Part shown: one piece after another, positions 26,602-35,735 of the stretch
How the letters are laid out: each line of letters starts with the position of its first letter
How positions within the stretch are numbered: position 1 is the first letter of the stretch
NCBI RefSeq assembly: GCF_005233875.1
Contig: NZ_SZPZ01000004.1
Coordinates: 1,116,001 to 1,180,000 of the forward strand
Length of the DNA: 64,000 nucleotides
Origin: Kribbella jiaozuonensis
Lineage (GTDB): Bacteria; Actinomycetota; Actinomycetes; Propionibacteriales; Kribbellaceae
Reading direction: 5' to 3'
Program-made: the position numbers and the translations under genes
The notes under the pieces: model-generated
What the model was told of the DNA's origin: nothing
Database searches by the model: none
The model's input: only the letters and a program-made list of their open reading frames with translations

Positions 26602-27267
26602 CTAGTGTCGCGGACCCGGGGTCACTACGCCTGCCTCGTAGGCGTAGACGACTGCCTGGGCACGGTCGCGCAGGTCCAGCTTGGTCAGGATGTTGCTGAC
26701 GTGCGTCTTCACGGTCTGCTCGGCCAGCACGAGTTCGTCCGCGATCTGCCGGTTGGACAGCCCACGAGCAACCAGCCGCAGTACGTCGGTTTCCCGCGGA
26801 GTCAGACGCACAGGAGTGATCGGTACGACAGGTTGCGCCCGCGCGAAGTCCTCCACCAGCCGGCGGGTGACGGACGGGGCGAGTAGCGCATCGCCAGCGG
26901 CCACGACCCGCACGGCGGCGGCCAGCTCGTCCGGTGTGGAGTGCTTCAGCAAGAACCCACTCGCACCGGCGCGGAGAGCGGCGTACACGTAGTCGTCGAG
27001 GTCGAACGTCGTCAGCATCACGACCCGAGGTGGCTCGCCGGGCGTCGAGTCGGCCAGGATTCGCCGGGTCGCGGCGAGGCCGTCGAGGACCGGCATGCGT
27101 ACATCCATCAGGATCACGTCCGGCTTCAGCTCGGCGGCCAACTCGACCGCCTGGGCGCCGTCGCCAGCTTGTCCGACAACCTGAAGATCCGGCTGCGCGT
27201 CGAGCAGGGCGCTGAACCCGGCCCGCACCATCTCCTGGTCGTCAACCACCATGACCGTGATCGCCAC
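26602..27267 (-). CDS. NarL/LuxR-type response regulator
   Basis: A 221-residue regulator. The receiver domain has DDQEMVRAGF and the phospho-acceptor Asp in VILMDVRMP (about residue 54), plus Thr in VVMLTTFD and Lys in GFLLKHS. The C-terminal LuxR helix-turn-helix is RLTPRETDVLRLVARGLSNR. It overlaps the histidine kinase gene by 26 bases, so the two are a cognate pair made from one transcript. Confidence 0.95.
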   Translation of the reverse strand: MAITVMVVDDQEMVRAGFSALLDAQPDLQVVGQAGDGAQAVELAAELKPDVILMDVRMPVLDGLAATRRILADSTPGEPPRVVMLTTFDLDDYVYAALRAGASGFLLKHSTPDELAAAVRVVAAGDALLAPSVTRRLVEDFARAQPVVPITPVRLTPRETDVLRLVARGLSNRQIADELVLAEQTVKTHVSNILTKLDLRDRAQAVVYAYEAGVVTPGPRH

Positions 27268-28438
27268 TCGCCACCTCCTGCCCGACCGGAATGATCGCCT
27301 GCACCAGATAACCGCCTTCCGGGGTCGGCGCAGCGCTTACGGTCCCCTCCACGAGCGCCACCCGTTCACGCATCCCCGTCAGCCCATGCCCGCTACCCGG
27401 CGCCGGAGTAGGACTGCCGGGTGGCGGCGCGTTGTGCACTGTCACTTCAAGCTCACTGCCGCTCTTTCTGACCGACACCTCAACAGCAGCATGCGGCGCA
27501 TGCCGGACCGCATTGCTCAGCGCCTCCTGCACGACCCGGTACGCCGTCAGCTCAACCGTCGCGTCGAAGCCCGCCGGCACCTCACCGATCAGCCGCACGT
27601 CCGCACCGGCCCGGCGCGTGCTCTCGACGAGGTCAGCCAGCTCCGCCAGCCCAGGCTGCGGGCCCAGCTCCCCCATCGGCGGTTGCTCGACCGGCTCGCG
27701 CAGTAGCCGCAGTACTCGACGCATCTCCGTCAGCGAGACACGTGCCGCGTTGGCGATCTCGGTGAACTCCTCACGGACGTTCTCCGGTACGTCGGCCAGC
27801 CGGTGCGGCGCGCTGTCCGCGCGGACGACCACAACGGACAGGTGGTGCGCCACGACGTCGTGCAACTCGCGAGCGATCCGAGCACGCTCCTGCAGACGCT
27901 CCCGCTCGGCACGCTCGGCCTTGGTGATCGTCTCCTGCTCGGCCAGCCGCCTGTTCGTCTGACCACGCGAGTGGATCAGGTCGCCCACCACGACCGCCAC
28001 TGCCGACAGCACTGCCATGGTGATCAGACCGCGCCAGCTACCGCGGTCCGGCGCCAGTTCGACGGCCACCACACCTACCGCTTGGGTCGCCACCCACCAC
28101 GCGACCTGCTCGCGCCGGCCGAGTCCACGTGCGCCGGCGATCGCGACGACGAACGAGTGGCCGAACGCCGCCGTCGTACCCCACGGCCACGGTTCGCTCG
28201 AGCTGACCGGCGTCGTCACTGCCGCGGTGACGACTGTGGTGATGAGTGAGACCAGCAACGCCGCCCGCGGCCGCAGCCACGCCAGGCTCAGGGCCAGCGC
28301 CCGCGCCATCGCGAGCGCCAGCACCGCCCCGAGCTGTACTTCGTAGTGCTGGCCGAGATCCATGACCGTCAGGACGAGCAGCGCCGCGACCCCCAGCGCC
28401 GCCGCCCACGCCCACCGCCCGCGCGGCCACTTGTTCAC
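27242..28438 (-). CDS. Two-component sensor histidine kinase (NarX/HisKA_3 type)
   Basis: A 398-residue kinase with four to six N-terminal membrane helices (residues about 10-165), a coiled linker, the HisKA_3 box with the phosphorylated His in RARIARELHDVVAHHLSVVV, and an ATPase domain (VVQEALSNAVRHAPHAAVE; GSGHGLTGMRERV). There is no large sensor domain, so the signal is probably read within the membrane. GTG 28438 is 6 bases after TAGGGT (28445-28450), suggesting an own leaderless promoter besides read-through from the membrane gene upstream. Confidence 0.93.
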   Translation of the reverse strand: MNKWPRGRWAWAAALGVAALLVLTVMDLGQHYEVQLGAVLALAMARALALSLAWLRPRAALLVSLITTVVTAAVTTPVSSSEPWPWGTTAAFGHSFVVAIAGARGLGRREQVAWWVATQAVGVVAVELAPDRGSWRGLITMAVLSAVAVVVGDLIHSRGQTNRRLAEQETITKAERAERERLQERARIARELHDVVAHHLSVVVVRADSAPHRLADVPENVREEFTEIANAARVSLTEMRRVLRLLREPVEQPPMGELGPQPGLAELADLVESTRRAGADVRLIGEVPAGFDATVELTAYRVVQEALSNAVRHAPHAAVEVSVRKSGSELEVTVHNAPPPGSPTPAPGSGHGLTGMRERVALVEGTVSAAPTPEGGYLVQAIIPVGQEVASGDHGHGG

Positions 28439-28451
28439 GGATGGACCCTAC

Positions 28452-29054
28452 TCACAACTGCTCGATCCATGACCAGAAGAACGCCAGGCCGCCGGCCGCC
28501 AGCACAATAGTTGCCGGAAGCACCCACTTCCGCGCCGCCAGTCCGTACAGCGGCCGCACCAACTGGGCCTGCAGTGCAGCGGTCCCCCGCAGCGCGAACA
28601 GGAAAGCGACGATGCACGGTACGGCGATCAGCCCGTGCGCCGTCCACGCACCGGCCCGCGTCGGCCCGCCCCAGGTACCGGGCTCGATCGGGCCGTGGTC
28701 GACGAAACCCCAGAACGGTCCGCGCACCACGGCCGTGACCGCCAGCATCATCAAGAACCAGCTCGTCAACCCGAGCACCGCACTGATCAACCCGTACCCG
28801 AACACGACACCGGGCTGACCAACTCGATCTGTGCCGACAACCTCGCGCCGCCCGAGTCGGTACGCCGCCAGCCTGCGCCAGCGCCGCCCGGCCGCCTGCG
28901 GTTCCCCGACCATCGCGTCCGCCAGCGTCTGCGCACTGACCGGCGCCAGCAAGGCGTCGTACACCAGCGTTCTCCCCAGCGACCTCGCCAGCCGCCGCAC
29001 CCTGCCGTCCACCGGCTTCGCGTCCGCCTCGCGGCGGGTGAGTGTGTCCGTCAT
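28452..29054 (-). CDS. Membrane protein upstream of two-component system
   Basis: A 200-residue protein with three or four membrane helices (VVFGYGLISAVLGLTSWFLM, WTAHGLIAVPCIVAFLFAL and the C-terminal LPATIVLAAGGLAFFWSWI) and a basic cytosolic N-terminus. I do not recognise a family. It is 13 bases upstream of the sensor kinase on the same strand, so it may be a target or an accessory signal protein. The ATG has GGAGACACG upstream, and a palindrome (29069-29083) lies just before it. Confidence 0.7.
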   Translation of the reverse strand: MTDTLTRREADAKPVDGRVRRLARSLGRTLVYDALLAPVSAQTLADAMVGEPQAAGRRWRRLAAYRLGRREVVGTDRVGQPGVVFGYGLISAVLGLTSWFLMMLAVTAVVRGPFWGFVDHGPIEPGTWGGPTRAGAWTAHGLIAVPCIVAFLFALRGTAALQAQLVRPLYGLAARKWVLPATIVLAAGGLAFFWSWIEQL

Positions 29055-29068
29055 CGTGTCTCCTCAAG

Positions 29069-29083
29069 TCTCAGGTCCTGAGA
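29069..29083. promoter_or_regulatory. Palindrome upstream of two-component operon
   Basis: TCTCAGG-T-CCTGAGA is a perfect 7-bp dyad around one base, 14 bases upstream of the membrane-protein start and directly before its ribosome site. It could be the response-regulator binding site (autoregulation). Confidence 0.4.
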
Positions 29084-29162
29084 TCGAGGCTAGGAATCGG
29101 ACGCTCCCGGCACATCCAGCCGAAGAGCCAACCGGCGATCAGTACCCCGGTAGGGGGTCGGC

Positions 29163-29178
29163 TGTGATCTAGGTCACA
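29163..29178. promoter_or_regulatory. Crp/GlxR-type binding site
   Basis: TGTGATCTAGGTCACA fits the Crp/GlxR consensus TGTGANNTANNTCACA at every defined position. It lies in the divergent region between the two-component operon and the lipoprotein gene, 116 bases before the lipoprotein start, so cAMP-dependent control of one or both is plausible. Confidence 0.6.
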
Positions 29179-29293
29179 GTGACCACGATGCGTGTCGCGC
29201 CGTTACACGGTCAGTGCCGGACGGCGTACGGCTTGCTGGGCTGCCCGACGGCACGAGCGGCGAGGCCGCGCCCAACAGGAGGTACTGGACACC

Positions 29294-29836
29294 ATGCGCA
29301 TGCGGAACCTGGCGGTGGCCGCCACGCTGATCCCGGTTTTGCTCGTCCCCGGCTGCGGCACCGACGCCGGCGTCGCCAACGCGGCACCCGCCGCCCAGAA
29401 GGCGGCCCGGCCGAGTCTCACCGACCAGGCCGCAGCGGCGGCCGGCTCCGACGACCCGGTGGTCAACGCGTACTACGCGTACCGGATCGCACTCGACGCG
29501 ATGATGCGCAGCGGCGGCGGGAAGACGACGGAACTGCAGCAGGTGATGACGCCGAAGATGTACCAGGCGATCAGCGTGCAGGCGAAGTACTTCCGGACGA
29601 AGAAGCTGCACAACACCGGCGCCACGAAGGTCCTGTGGGCGCAGCGGACCATCGCGTCGAACGGCGTCATCGTCAGCGCCTGCTACGACACCTCGGCGGC
29701 GCGCACGGTGAACTCCCGCGGCCACTCCGTCCTCCCGAACACCACGCCGACCCGCTGGCTGGACCAGATGCGCGTCCTCCCCCAACAGTCCCGTTGGATC
29801 GTCGACGGCGGCACCACCACCCCGAACGCCTGCTGA
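29294..29836 (+). CDS. Putative secreted lipoprotein
   Basis: A 180-residue exported protein. The signal peptide has a lipobox-like LVPGC (Cys near residue 21) followed by an alanine-rich linker. The rest has an NTF2-like look (VVNAYYAYRIALDAMMRSGG, SCYDTSAARTVNSRGH) and ends with Cys, so a disulfide with the internal Cys is possible. AGGAGG lies 10 bases upstream of ATG 29294. A Crp/GlxR-like site lies upstream. Function unknown. Confidence 0.75.
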   Translation: MRMRNLAVAATLIPVLLVPGCGTDAGVANAAPAAQKAARPSLTDQAAAAAGSDDPVVNAYYAYRIALDAMMRSGGGKTTELQQVMTPKMYQAISVQAKYFRTKKLHNTGATKVLWAQRTIASNGVIVSACYDTSAARTVNSRGHSVLPNTTPTRWLDQMRVLPQQSRWIVDGGTTTPNAC

Positions 29837-29936
29837 TTCGTCCCAGTGCGATCACGATCGCGCGCCCCTTGGATTCCGCTTACCACCGCCGGGAACACTC
29901 ACCGCTGAGTGCCGGCTAGGTCGAGGGGTCCACCTG

Positions 29937-30422
29937 ATGATCGACACGAGTTTCCGACGTTGGCTGCCGACATGGTGCGGCGGCCGTCGTACGCCGGAGT
30001 CCTTCCGGCGGACGAGCTCCCGCGTCAGTCGTCTCACCGTCCAGTACGACGCCGAGGTCGACGCGGCGCTGCAACGCCTGTGGCCGAAGGCGCGGATCTA
30101 CCACGATCGCGAATTCACCCGGGACCGCGCGGACTTCCTGCTGGTGGTGCGCGGCCGCGGCGTGATGATCGAGACCAAGGTGAAGAGCGATCCCGGGCTG
30201 TTCCACGGCTCCACGCTCCCGCCCCTGCTCGATCGCCTCCAGCGCGACGGCCGGCGTCTCGTCGTAGTGCTCAATCAAGGCGACCCGACGCCCGCCCGCG
30301 ACCTGGTCACCACCAAGCTCGGCGACAAGGGCCGCATCGTCGTCTGGTCCGGCCCGCACCACGACACCGAACTCCGCGAGGCCGTCGAGTCCTTGCTGCA
30401 CCAGACGAGTCGCCACGCCTGA
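29937..30422 (+). CDS. Small PD-(D/E)XK nuclease-like protein
   Basis: A 161-residue protein. After a basic N-terminus, DRADFLLVVRGRGVMIETKV gives a D-X(n)-E-X-K pattern typical of PD-(D/E)XK nucleases, with Asp near residue 67 and Glu-Thr-Lys near 80. Downstream RRLVVVLNQGD and KGRIVVWSG would be strands of the same fold. It may be a small nuclease or an inactive relative; no partner gene is attached. A bidirectional terminator follows at 30428-30457. Confidence 0.6.
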   Translation: MIDTSFRRWLPTWCGGRRTPESFRRTSSRVSRLTVQYDAEVDAALQRLWPKARIYHDREFTRDRADFLLVVRGRGVMIETKVKSDPGLFHGSTLPPLLDRLQRDGRRLVVVLNQGDPTPARDLVTTKLGDKGRIVVWSGPHHDTELREAVESLLHQTSRHA

Positions 30423-30427
30423 CACAG

Positions 30428-30457
30428 GTGGGTGCCGCCGGGAAAGGCGACACCCAC
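30428..30457. terminator. Bidirectional terminator hairpin
   Basis: GTGGGTG pairs with CACCCAC, and after one mismatch CGCC pairs with GGCG around loop GGGAAA. It lies between two convergent genes (stop 30422 and stop 30467). Confidence 0.65.
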
Positions 30458-30466
30458 AGCTAGGGA

Positions 30467-31018
30467 TCAGGCGTTCTTGATCGCCGAGACCTCGAGCTCC
30501 AGCGTGACCTTCTCGCTGACCAGTACGCCGCCGCCCTCGAGCGCCGCGTTCCAGCTGACGCCGAAGTCCTTGCGGTTGATCACGACCGAGCCCTCCAGGC
30601 CGACGCGCTGGTTGCCGAACGGGTCGGTCGCCGCGCCGGTGTACTCGAACGTCACGTCGACCGGCTTCGTCACGCCGCGGATGGTCAGGTCGCCCGACAC
30701 CACGAACTCGCCGTCACCGCTCGGCTTGACCGAGGTCGAGGAGAAGGTGATCTCCGGGTGCTCGTCCATCGCGAGGAAGTCGTTGCTGCGCAGGTGCTCG
30801 TCGCGCTGCCCGTTGCGGGTGTTGATGCTCTTCGCCTGGATCGTCACGGTGCCGGACGAGTTCGCCGGGTTCTCGCCGTCGATGTGGAACGAGCCCTCGA
30901 ACTCGTCGAACGCCCCCCGCACCTTGGTCACCATCGCGTGCCGGGCGCTGAACCCGATGCGGGTGTGCGCCGCGTCGAGCGTGTAGTCGCCGGACAGTGC
31001 GGCGTACTCGTTGGACAT
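30467..31018 (-). CDS. YceI family lipid-binding protein
   Basis: A 183-residue YceI-family protein, a lipocalin-like barrel that binds isoprenoid lipids. Motifs are GDYTLDAAHTRIGFSARHAM, GSFHIDGENPANSSGTVTIQ and FLAMDEHPEITF. No signal peptide is present, so it acts in the cytosol. GGAGG lies upstream of ATG 31018. The upstream sequence contains an AT-rich stretch (ttgaactttacacagtac), a likely promoter or operator. Confidence 0.93.
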   Translation of the reverse strand: MSNEYAALSGDYTLDAAHTRIGFSARHAMVTKVRGAFDEFEGSFHIDGENPANSSGTVTIQAKSINTRNGQRDEHLRSNDFLAMDEHPEITFSSTSVKPSGDGEFVVSGDLTIRGVTKPVDVTFEYTGAATDPFGNQRVGLEGSVVINRKDFGVSWNAALEGGGVLVSEKVTLELEVSAIKNA

Positions 31019-31165
31019 CGCGGATTCCTCCAGAGGACTAGTTGAACTTTACACAGTACAGATTTCACCTTTGACGCTCAGAAGTCCACCCCCACCCGGC
31101 GTGTTCATCTGCTGGACCCGTCGGGGCCGGAGAATGGGACCCGGTCGAGGAGAGAGTGGGGTTCG

Positions 31166-31555
31166 GTGGAGCGGAAGGTGTTCTGCGCGTCGGGACCGAG
31201 TGACGTCTACCGCGCGGTGAGTACGTCGCTCGGCCGGGAGCGGTTCTGGGCCACGTCGGCGCCGGAGTCGGGTGGGGTGATCTCGTTCGTCCTCGCGGAC
31301 GGACGCGCCGGCGAATGCCGGATCGAGGAGGCGGTCCCGCACGAGCTCTACCGGTTGGGGTACTTCGGCCGCACGCTCACGTTCACGCTGGCCGCCGGCG
31401 AGACTGGCGGCACCGAGCTCACGCTCAGCTCGGATGATCCCGATGACGGCGCCGAGGTCGTCTCGCTGCTGTTGCGGCTGAAGGCGTCGGTCGACTTCGG
31501 CGTCGACCTGCGCAACCACGACGAGACCCGGACCGCGTCGTACGCCGACAGCTGA
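31166..31555 (+). CDS. Hypothetical SRPBCC-like protein
   Basis: A 129-residue protein starting at GTG 31166 (MERKVFCASGPSDVYRAVST). The alternating strands (GVISFVLADGRAGECRIEEA, LTFTLAAGETGGTELTLSSD) and the terminal helix look like a short SRPBCC (START-like) domain, but the match is weak. AGGAGAG lies about 10 bases upstream. It is divergent from YceI. Function unknown. Confidence 0.6.
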   Translation: MERKVFCASGPSDVYRAVSTSLGRERFWATSAPESGGVISFVLADGRAGECRIEEAVPHELYRLGYFGRTLTFTLAAGETGGTELTLSSDDPDDGAEVVSLLLRLKASVDFGVDLRNHDETRTASYADS

Positions 31556-31642
31556 CCGTTGCCCCAAGCAACCGAGTTAATCGGTTGCGGCGGCCGGGCG
31601 ACACCAGGTCTGATAGGTGGCCGGAGAAACTGGAGGACCGTC

Positions 31643-32131
31643 GTGGAACCGCTCAGCGGCGACGAGATCAGGCGCTCGTTCGTCAATTCGACCAAGAGCC
31701 AGGTGAAGGCGATCGCGCTGCCGGCACGGTTCACCGAGCTGCCCTGGGAGTCGCTGGACTTCCTCGGCTGGCGAGACTCGAAGGCACCGAACCGCGGCTA
31801 CCTGGTGGTACGCCGCGACGGCGGGGTGACCGGGATCGCGGTCAGCACCCAGACGTCGGGAGCCGCCCGCCGGTTCGCCGGACTGTGCGACCTGTGCAAC
31901 ACCGCGCACCACGTCAGTGACGTCGCTCTGTTCGCCGCCCGCCGGGCCGGTTCGGCCGGCCGGGATGGGAACACGGTCGGGATGTACATGTGCGCCGATC
32001 TCGCCTGCTCGCTGTACATCCGCGGCCTGCGCGAGCCCGACCTGCCGCAGGGCGAGACCGCCACTCCGGAGGTCCGGGCCGAACGACTGACAACCCGTCT
32101 GGAGAGTTTCGTCCGACGCGTGCTCAGCTGA
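31643..32131 (+). CDS. FBP domain protein (elongation factor G-binding, treble-clef zinc finger)
   Basis: A 162-residue protein resembling the FBP domain that binds elongation factor G and is related to fusidic-acid resistance proteins. Paired cysteines in FAGLCDLCNTAHHV and in GMYMCADLACSLYIRGL form the four-Cys zinc finger. GTG 31643 follows GGAGG with 6 bases spacing. It may rescue or recycle EF-G on ribosomes; in many actinobacteria its exact task is not known. Confidence 0.85.
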   Translation: MEPLSGDEIRRSFVNSTKSQVKAIALPARFTELPWESLDFLGWRDSKAPNRGYLVVRRDGGVTGIAVSTQTSGAARRFAGLCDLCNTAHHVSDVALFAARRAGSAGRDGNTVGMYMCADLACSLYIRGLREPDLPQGETATPEVRAERLTTRLESFVRRVLS

Positions 32132-32196
32132 GGTCTCGGGACACTACGCTGGTTCCCACTATCGGCCCGCATGAGGACAAGGGAGAGCGAGTCGCG

Positions 32197-32460
32197 ATGA
32201 CCGAGTTCCGCATCACGCACGAGATCCACCAGACACACCCGGACATCCGCGAGAAGCTCACCGCCACCACGATCGAGGCGATCAACGAGTCCAGCGCCCG
32301 GTCGGCCGAGGACGCGGCCCGGGTGCTGCGGCACAAGCTCGCCGAGATCGGCGTACAGATGAGCGAACCCGCCTGCCTGTCCGCGATCGAACGGATCCGC
32401 TCCGGTAAGCAACTCCGCTTCGAGATCGAGCCGCTGCCCGACGAGGACGACCTCGCGTAG
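32197..32460 (+). CDS. Hypothetical small acidic protein
   Basis: An 87-residue, mainly helical, acidic protein (MTEFRITHEIHQTHPDIREK ... EIEPLPDEDDLA). I do not recognise a domain. GGGAGAG precedes ATG 32197. It is on the same strand as the FBP gene (65 bases upstream) and pyrE-like gene (21 bases downstream), but the latter has its own promoter. Confidence 0.6.
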   Translation: MTEFRITHEIHQTHPDIREKLTATTIEAINESSARSAEDAARVLRHKLAEIGVQMSEPACLSAIERIRSGKQLRFEIEPLPDEDDLA

Positions 32461-32468
32461 CCGCCGGA

Positions 32469-32474
32469 TAGGGT
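32469..32474 (+). promoter_or_regulatory. -10 box of leaderless pyrE-like gene
   Basis: TAGGGT lies 7 bases before GTG 32482 and there is no ribosome site. This supports the second GTG rather than GTG 32473 as the start. Confidence 0.6.
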
Positions 32475-32481
32475 GCCGGGT

Positions 32482-33006
32482 GTGCACCTCGAGGAACTTG
32501 GCCGACGGATCTACGCGACAGCCCATCTGACCGGGGAGTTCGTCCTCCGGTCCGGGCAGACGACAACGGAGTACTTCGACAAGTACCGGTTCGAGGCCGA
32601 TCCGGTACTGCTGGACGAGGTGACCGCAGCGATGGTCCCGCTGATTCCGCCGGGGACCGAGGTCCTGGCCGGTCTGGAGATGGGCGGCATACCGGTCGTG
32701 ACCGCACTGGGCCGTCACACGGGGCTACCGTGCGCGTTCGTCCGCAAGGAGGCGAAGCCGTACGGCACCTGCCGCCTGGCCGAGGGCGCCGATATCGAGG
32801 GACGGCAGGTCACGATCGTCGAGGACGTGGTCACCACCGGTGGTCAGATCGTTCTCTCCACCAACGATCTGCGCGCACTGGGCGCGACGATCACCGACGC
32901 GCTCTGTGTCATCAACCGCAATGCCACCACGCCGGCACCACTCACCGAGGCCGAGCTGACCCTCCACGCCCTACTGAACCCCGAGCACCTGGTGCCCACG
33001 GCCTGA
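32482..33006 (+). CDS. pyrE: Orotate phosphoribosyltransferase-like protein
   Basis: A 174-residue type I phosphoribosyltransferase. The PRPP motif is VTIVEDVVTTGGQIVLS, and FVLRSGQTTTEYFDKYRFEA plus AFVRKEAKPYGTCRLAEGAD match the orotate enzyme, which makes OMP from orotate and PRPP in pyrimidine synthesis. No other pyrimidine gene is nearby; a second, true pyrE may exist elsewhere, so salvage of another base is possible. Leaderless start at GTG 32482 (VHLEELGRRIY). It converges with the exonuclease gene 3 bases away. Confidence 0.85.
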   Translation: MHLEELGRRIYATAHLTGEFVLRSGQTTTEYFDKYRFEADPVLLDEVTAAMVPLIPPGTEVLAGLEMGGIPVVTALGRHTGLPCAFVRKEAKPYGTCRLAEGADIEGRQVTIVEDVVTTGGQIVLSTNDLRALGATITDALCVINRNATTPAPLTEAELTLHALLNPEHLVPTA

Positions 33007-33009
33007 CGA

Positions 33010-34263
<1,254 letters not shown>

Positions 34264-34332
34264 CCGGGCCTCCTCCGGCTCGATGACCGACTGGAACAAC
34301 CCAATCACACGCCGCCGACAGTTTCCGGCCCG

Positions 34333-34968
34333 TCAGGTTTCCGGAAGGTCGACGGCAATCTCGGCGCCGAGCTTCGCACCGTGCGCGAGATTGAGCTCGT
34401 CCCCGCTCCAGAACCGTCCCGGGTCGTACCAGTTCAGCCGCCGCCCGCTCCCCAGCAACCCCATCGCCTCGTACGTCACCGCGACCACCTCGGCGCAGTA
34501 CGCCGACTCCAGCTCGAGCTCCCGAGATCCACGCCGGAACGCCGGTACCCGCCCACGGACCCACCTCGACGCGAGCCGTGCCGTCGACGGGAACGGCGTA
34601 CCGTCCAGCCGCGCCACGATCCGCAGTACGGCGTCCTCCATCTCCCGCGTGACGGGGTGATCGAGCTGCCGCAGCCAGGCCTGCTGACCGTACTTGCGGC
34701 CCCAGACGAGCACTGCGTCGCGCAGGTCGTGCAGCTGTACCCCGCGGTGATGCGTCCCGGTCCACACGTCTTCCAGCGAACGGCCGAGCTCCGCGTGCCA
34801 CATCAGCGGCGGGAGATCCTCGACCACGATCGCCATCCCGACGTGGTTGACCGGGCTGTTCGTGGTCAGTTGGATAGCGCGATCCGCCGCGCTGTCCCCG
34901 CGGAACAGCCAAATGTCACCTGTTCGTGTCAGTTCCGTAGCGTCATCCAGTGAAATCCGGCTGTTCAC
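34333..34968 (-). CDS. YiiX/NlpC-P60-like cysteine hydrolase
   Basis: A 211-residue cytosolic protein. The order His first (NSPVNHVGMAIVV, near residue 42) and Cys later (ESAYCAEVVAVTYEAMGL, near residue 157) is that of permuted NlpC/P60 enzymes such as YiiX, which cleave peptide or acyl bonds. The N-terminal TRTGDIWLFRGDSAADRAI is also typical. GTG 34968 lies 6 bases after TAACCT, a leaderless promoter that overlaps the -10 box of the divergent small gene at 34987. Confidence 0.78.
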   Translation of the reverse strand: MNSRISLDDATELTRTGDIWLFRGDSAADRAIQLTTNSPVNHVGMAIVVEDLPPLMWHAELGRSLEDVWTGTHHRGVQLHDLRDAVLVWGRKYGQQAWLRQLDHPVTREMEDAVLRIVARLDGTPFPSTARLASRWVRGRVPAFRRGSRELELESAYCAEVVAVTYEAMGLLGSGRRLNWYDPGRFWSGDELNLAHGAKLGAEIAVDLPET

Positions 34969-34973
34969 GTCGC

Positions 34974-34980
34974 TAGGTTA
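34974..34980. promoter_or_regulatory. Symmetric bidirectional -10 element
   Basis: TAGGTTA reads TAGGTT on the plus strand, 7 bases before ATG 34987, and TAACCT on the minus strand, 6 bases before GTG 34968. Neither gene has a ribosome site, so one 7-bp element probably launches two leaderless transcripts starting about 18 bases apart. Confidence 0.65.
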
Positions 34981-34986
34981 GTCGTC

Positions 34987-35142
34987 ATGAAGGTATGGAA
35001 GGTGGTAGGACTTGCGGGGCTCGTCGGCGTGGCCGCAACGGGCGTAGTCATCGCGCGGGGCGAGCGGAAGCGCCGCGCCTACACGCCGGAAGAGGTGCGG
35101 GACCGCCTCAAGACCCGGGTCAAGGAAGCGGCGAACGCCTGA
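34987..35142 (+). CDS. Small single-pass membrane protein
   Basis: A 51-residue protein: MKVWKVVGLAGLVGVAATGV forms one hydrophobic helix, followed by a basic, charged tail (RGERKRRAYTPEEVRDRLKT). The topology suggests a membrane-anchored peptide with a cytosolic tail. It resembles small actinobacterial membrane proteins of unknown function. The start is supported by TAGGTT exactly 7 bases upstream (leaderless). Confidence 0.65.
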   Translation: MKVWKVVGLAGLVGVAATGVVIARGERKRRAYTPEEVRDRLKTRVKEAANA

Positions 35143-35232
35143 CTTCCCGGCCGGGCAGCCGGGACACGCCGTAACTCGGTGGTACGGCGCTGATCCCGCC
35201 TGCCCGGCCGAACTCGTTGCAGCACGCAACCA

Positions 35233-35724
35233 CTAAAGGTTGTGCAGGGCAACGTCTTCCAGCCGGCCGGCGGTGATCGTCGCGGTCTGGTACGTGCAGT
35301 ACGGCTGGCTCCGCCGGTCCGTCGGCGACCCCGGGTTCAACAGCCGCAACCCGCCCGGGCTCGTCGTGTCCCACGGGATATGACTGTGTCCGAACACCAG
35401 TAGATCGACCCCCGGGTACGCCGCCTCGCACCGCGCCTCGCGTCCCTTGGCCGAACCGGTCTCATGCACGACGGCAATCGACAGCCCGTCCAGGGTCACG
35501 CGCGCCACCTCAGGCAGCCGCGCCCGCAACTGCGGCCCGTCGTTGTTGCCCCAGCACCCGATCAACCGGGTCGCACGAGCCTCGAACTCGTCCAACAATC
35601 CGACGCTCACCCAATCGCCCGCATGGATGACCACGTCGGCACGCTCGATCGCCTCCCACACCGGCTCCGGCAGCTTCTTCGCCCGAACCGGCAGGTGAGT
35701 GTCCGAGATCAGCACGAGGCGCAT
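35233..35724 (-). CDS. MJ0936/YfcE-type metallophosphoesterase
   Basis: A 163-residue calcineurin-like phosphodiesterase. Metal motifs are SDTHLP (Asp8, His10), HAGDWVS (Asp37), WGNND (Asn60), VVHETGS and GHSHIPW. The small size is that of the MJ0936/YfcE group, which hydrolyses phosphodiesters. ATG 35724 is preferred because the first metal motif begins at residue 6. The long upstream frame is the epimerase gene read in another frame. Confidence 0.92.
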   Translation of the reverse strand: MRLVLISDTHLPVRAKKLPEPVWEAIERADVVIHAGDWVSVGLLDEFEARATRLIGCWGNNDGPQLRARLPEVARVTLDGLSIAVVHETGSAKGREARCEAAYPGVDLLVFGHSHIPWDTTSPGGLRLLNPGSPTDRRSQPYCTYQTATITAGRLEDVALHNL

Positions 35725-35735
35725 GCGCCTACTCT

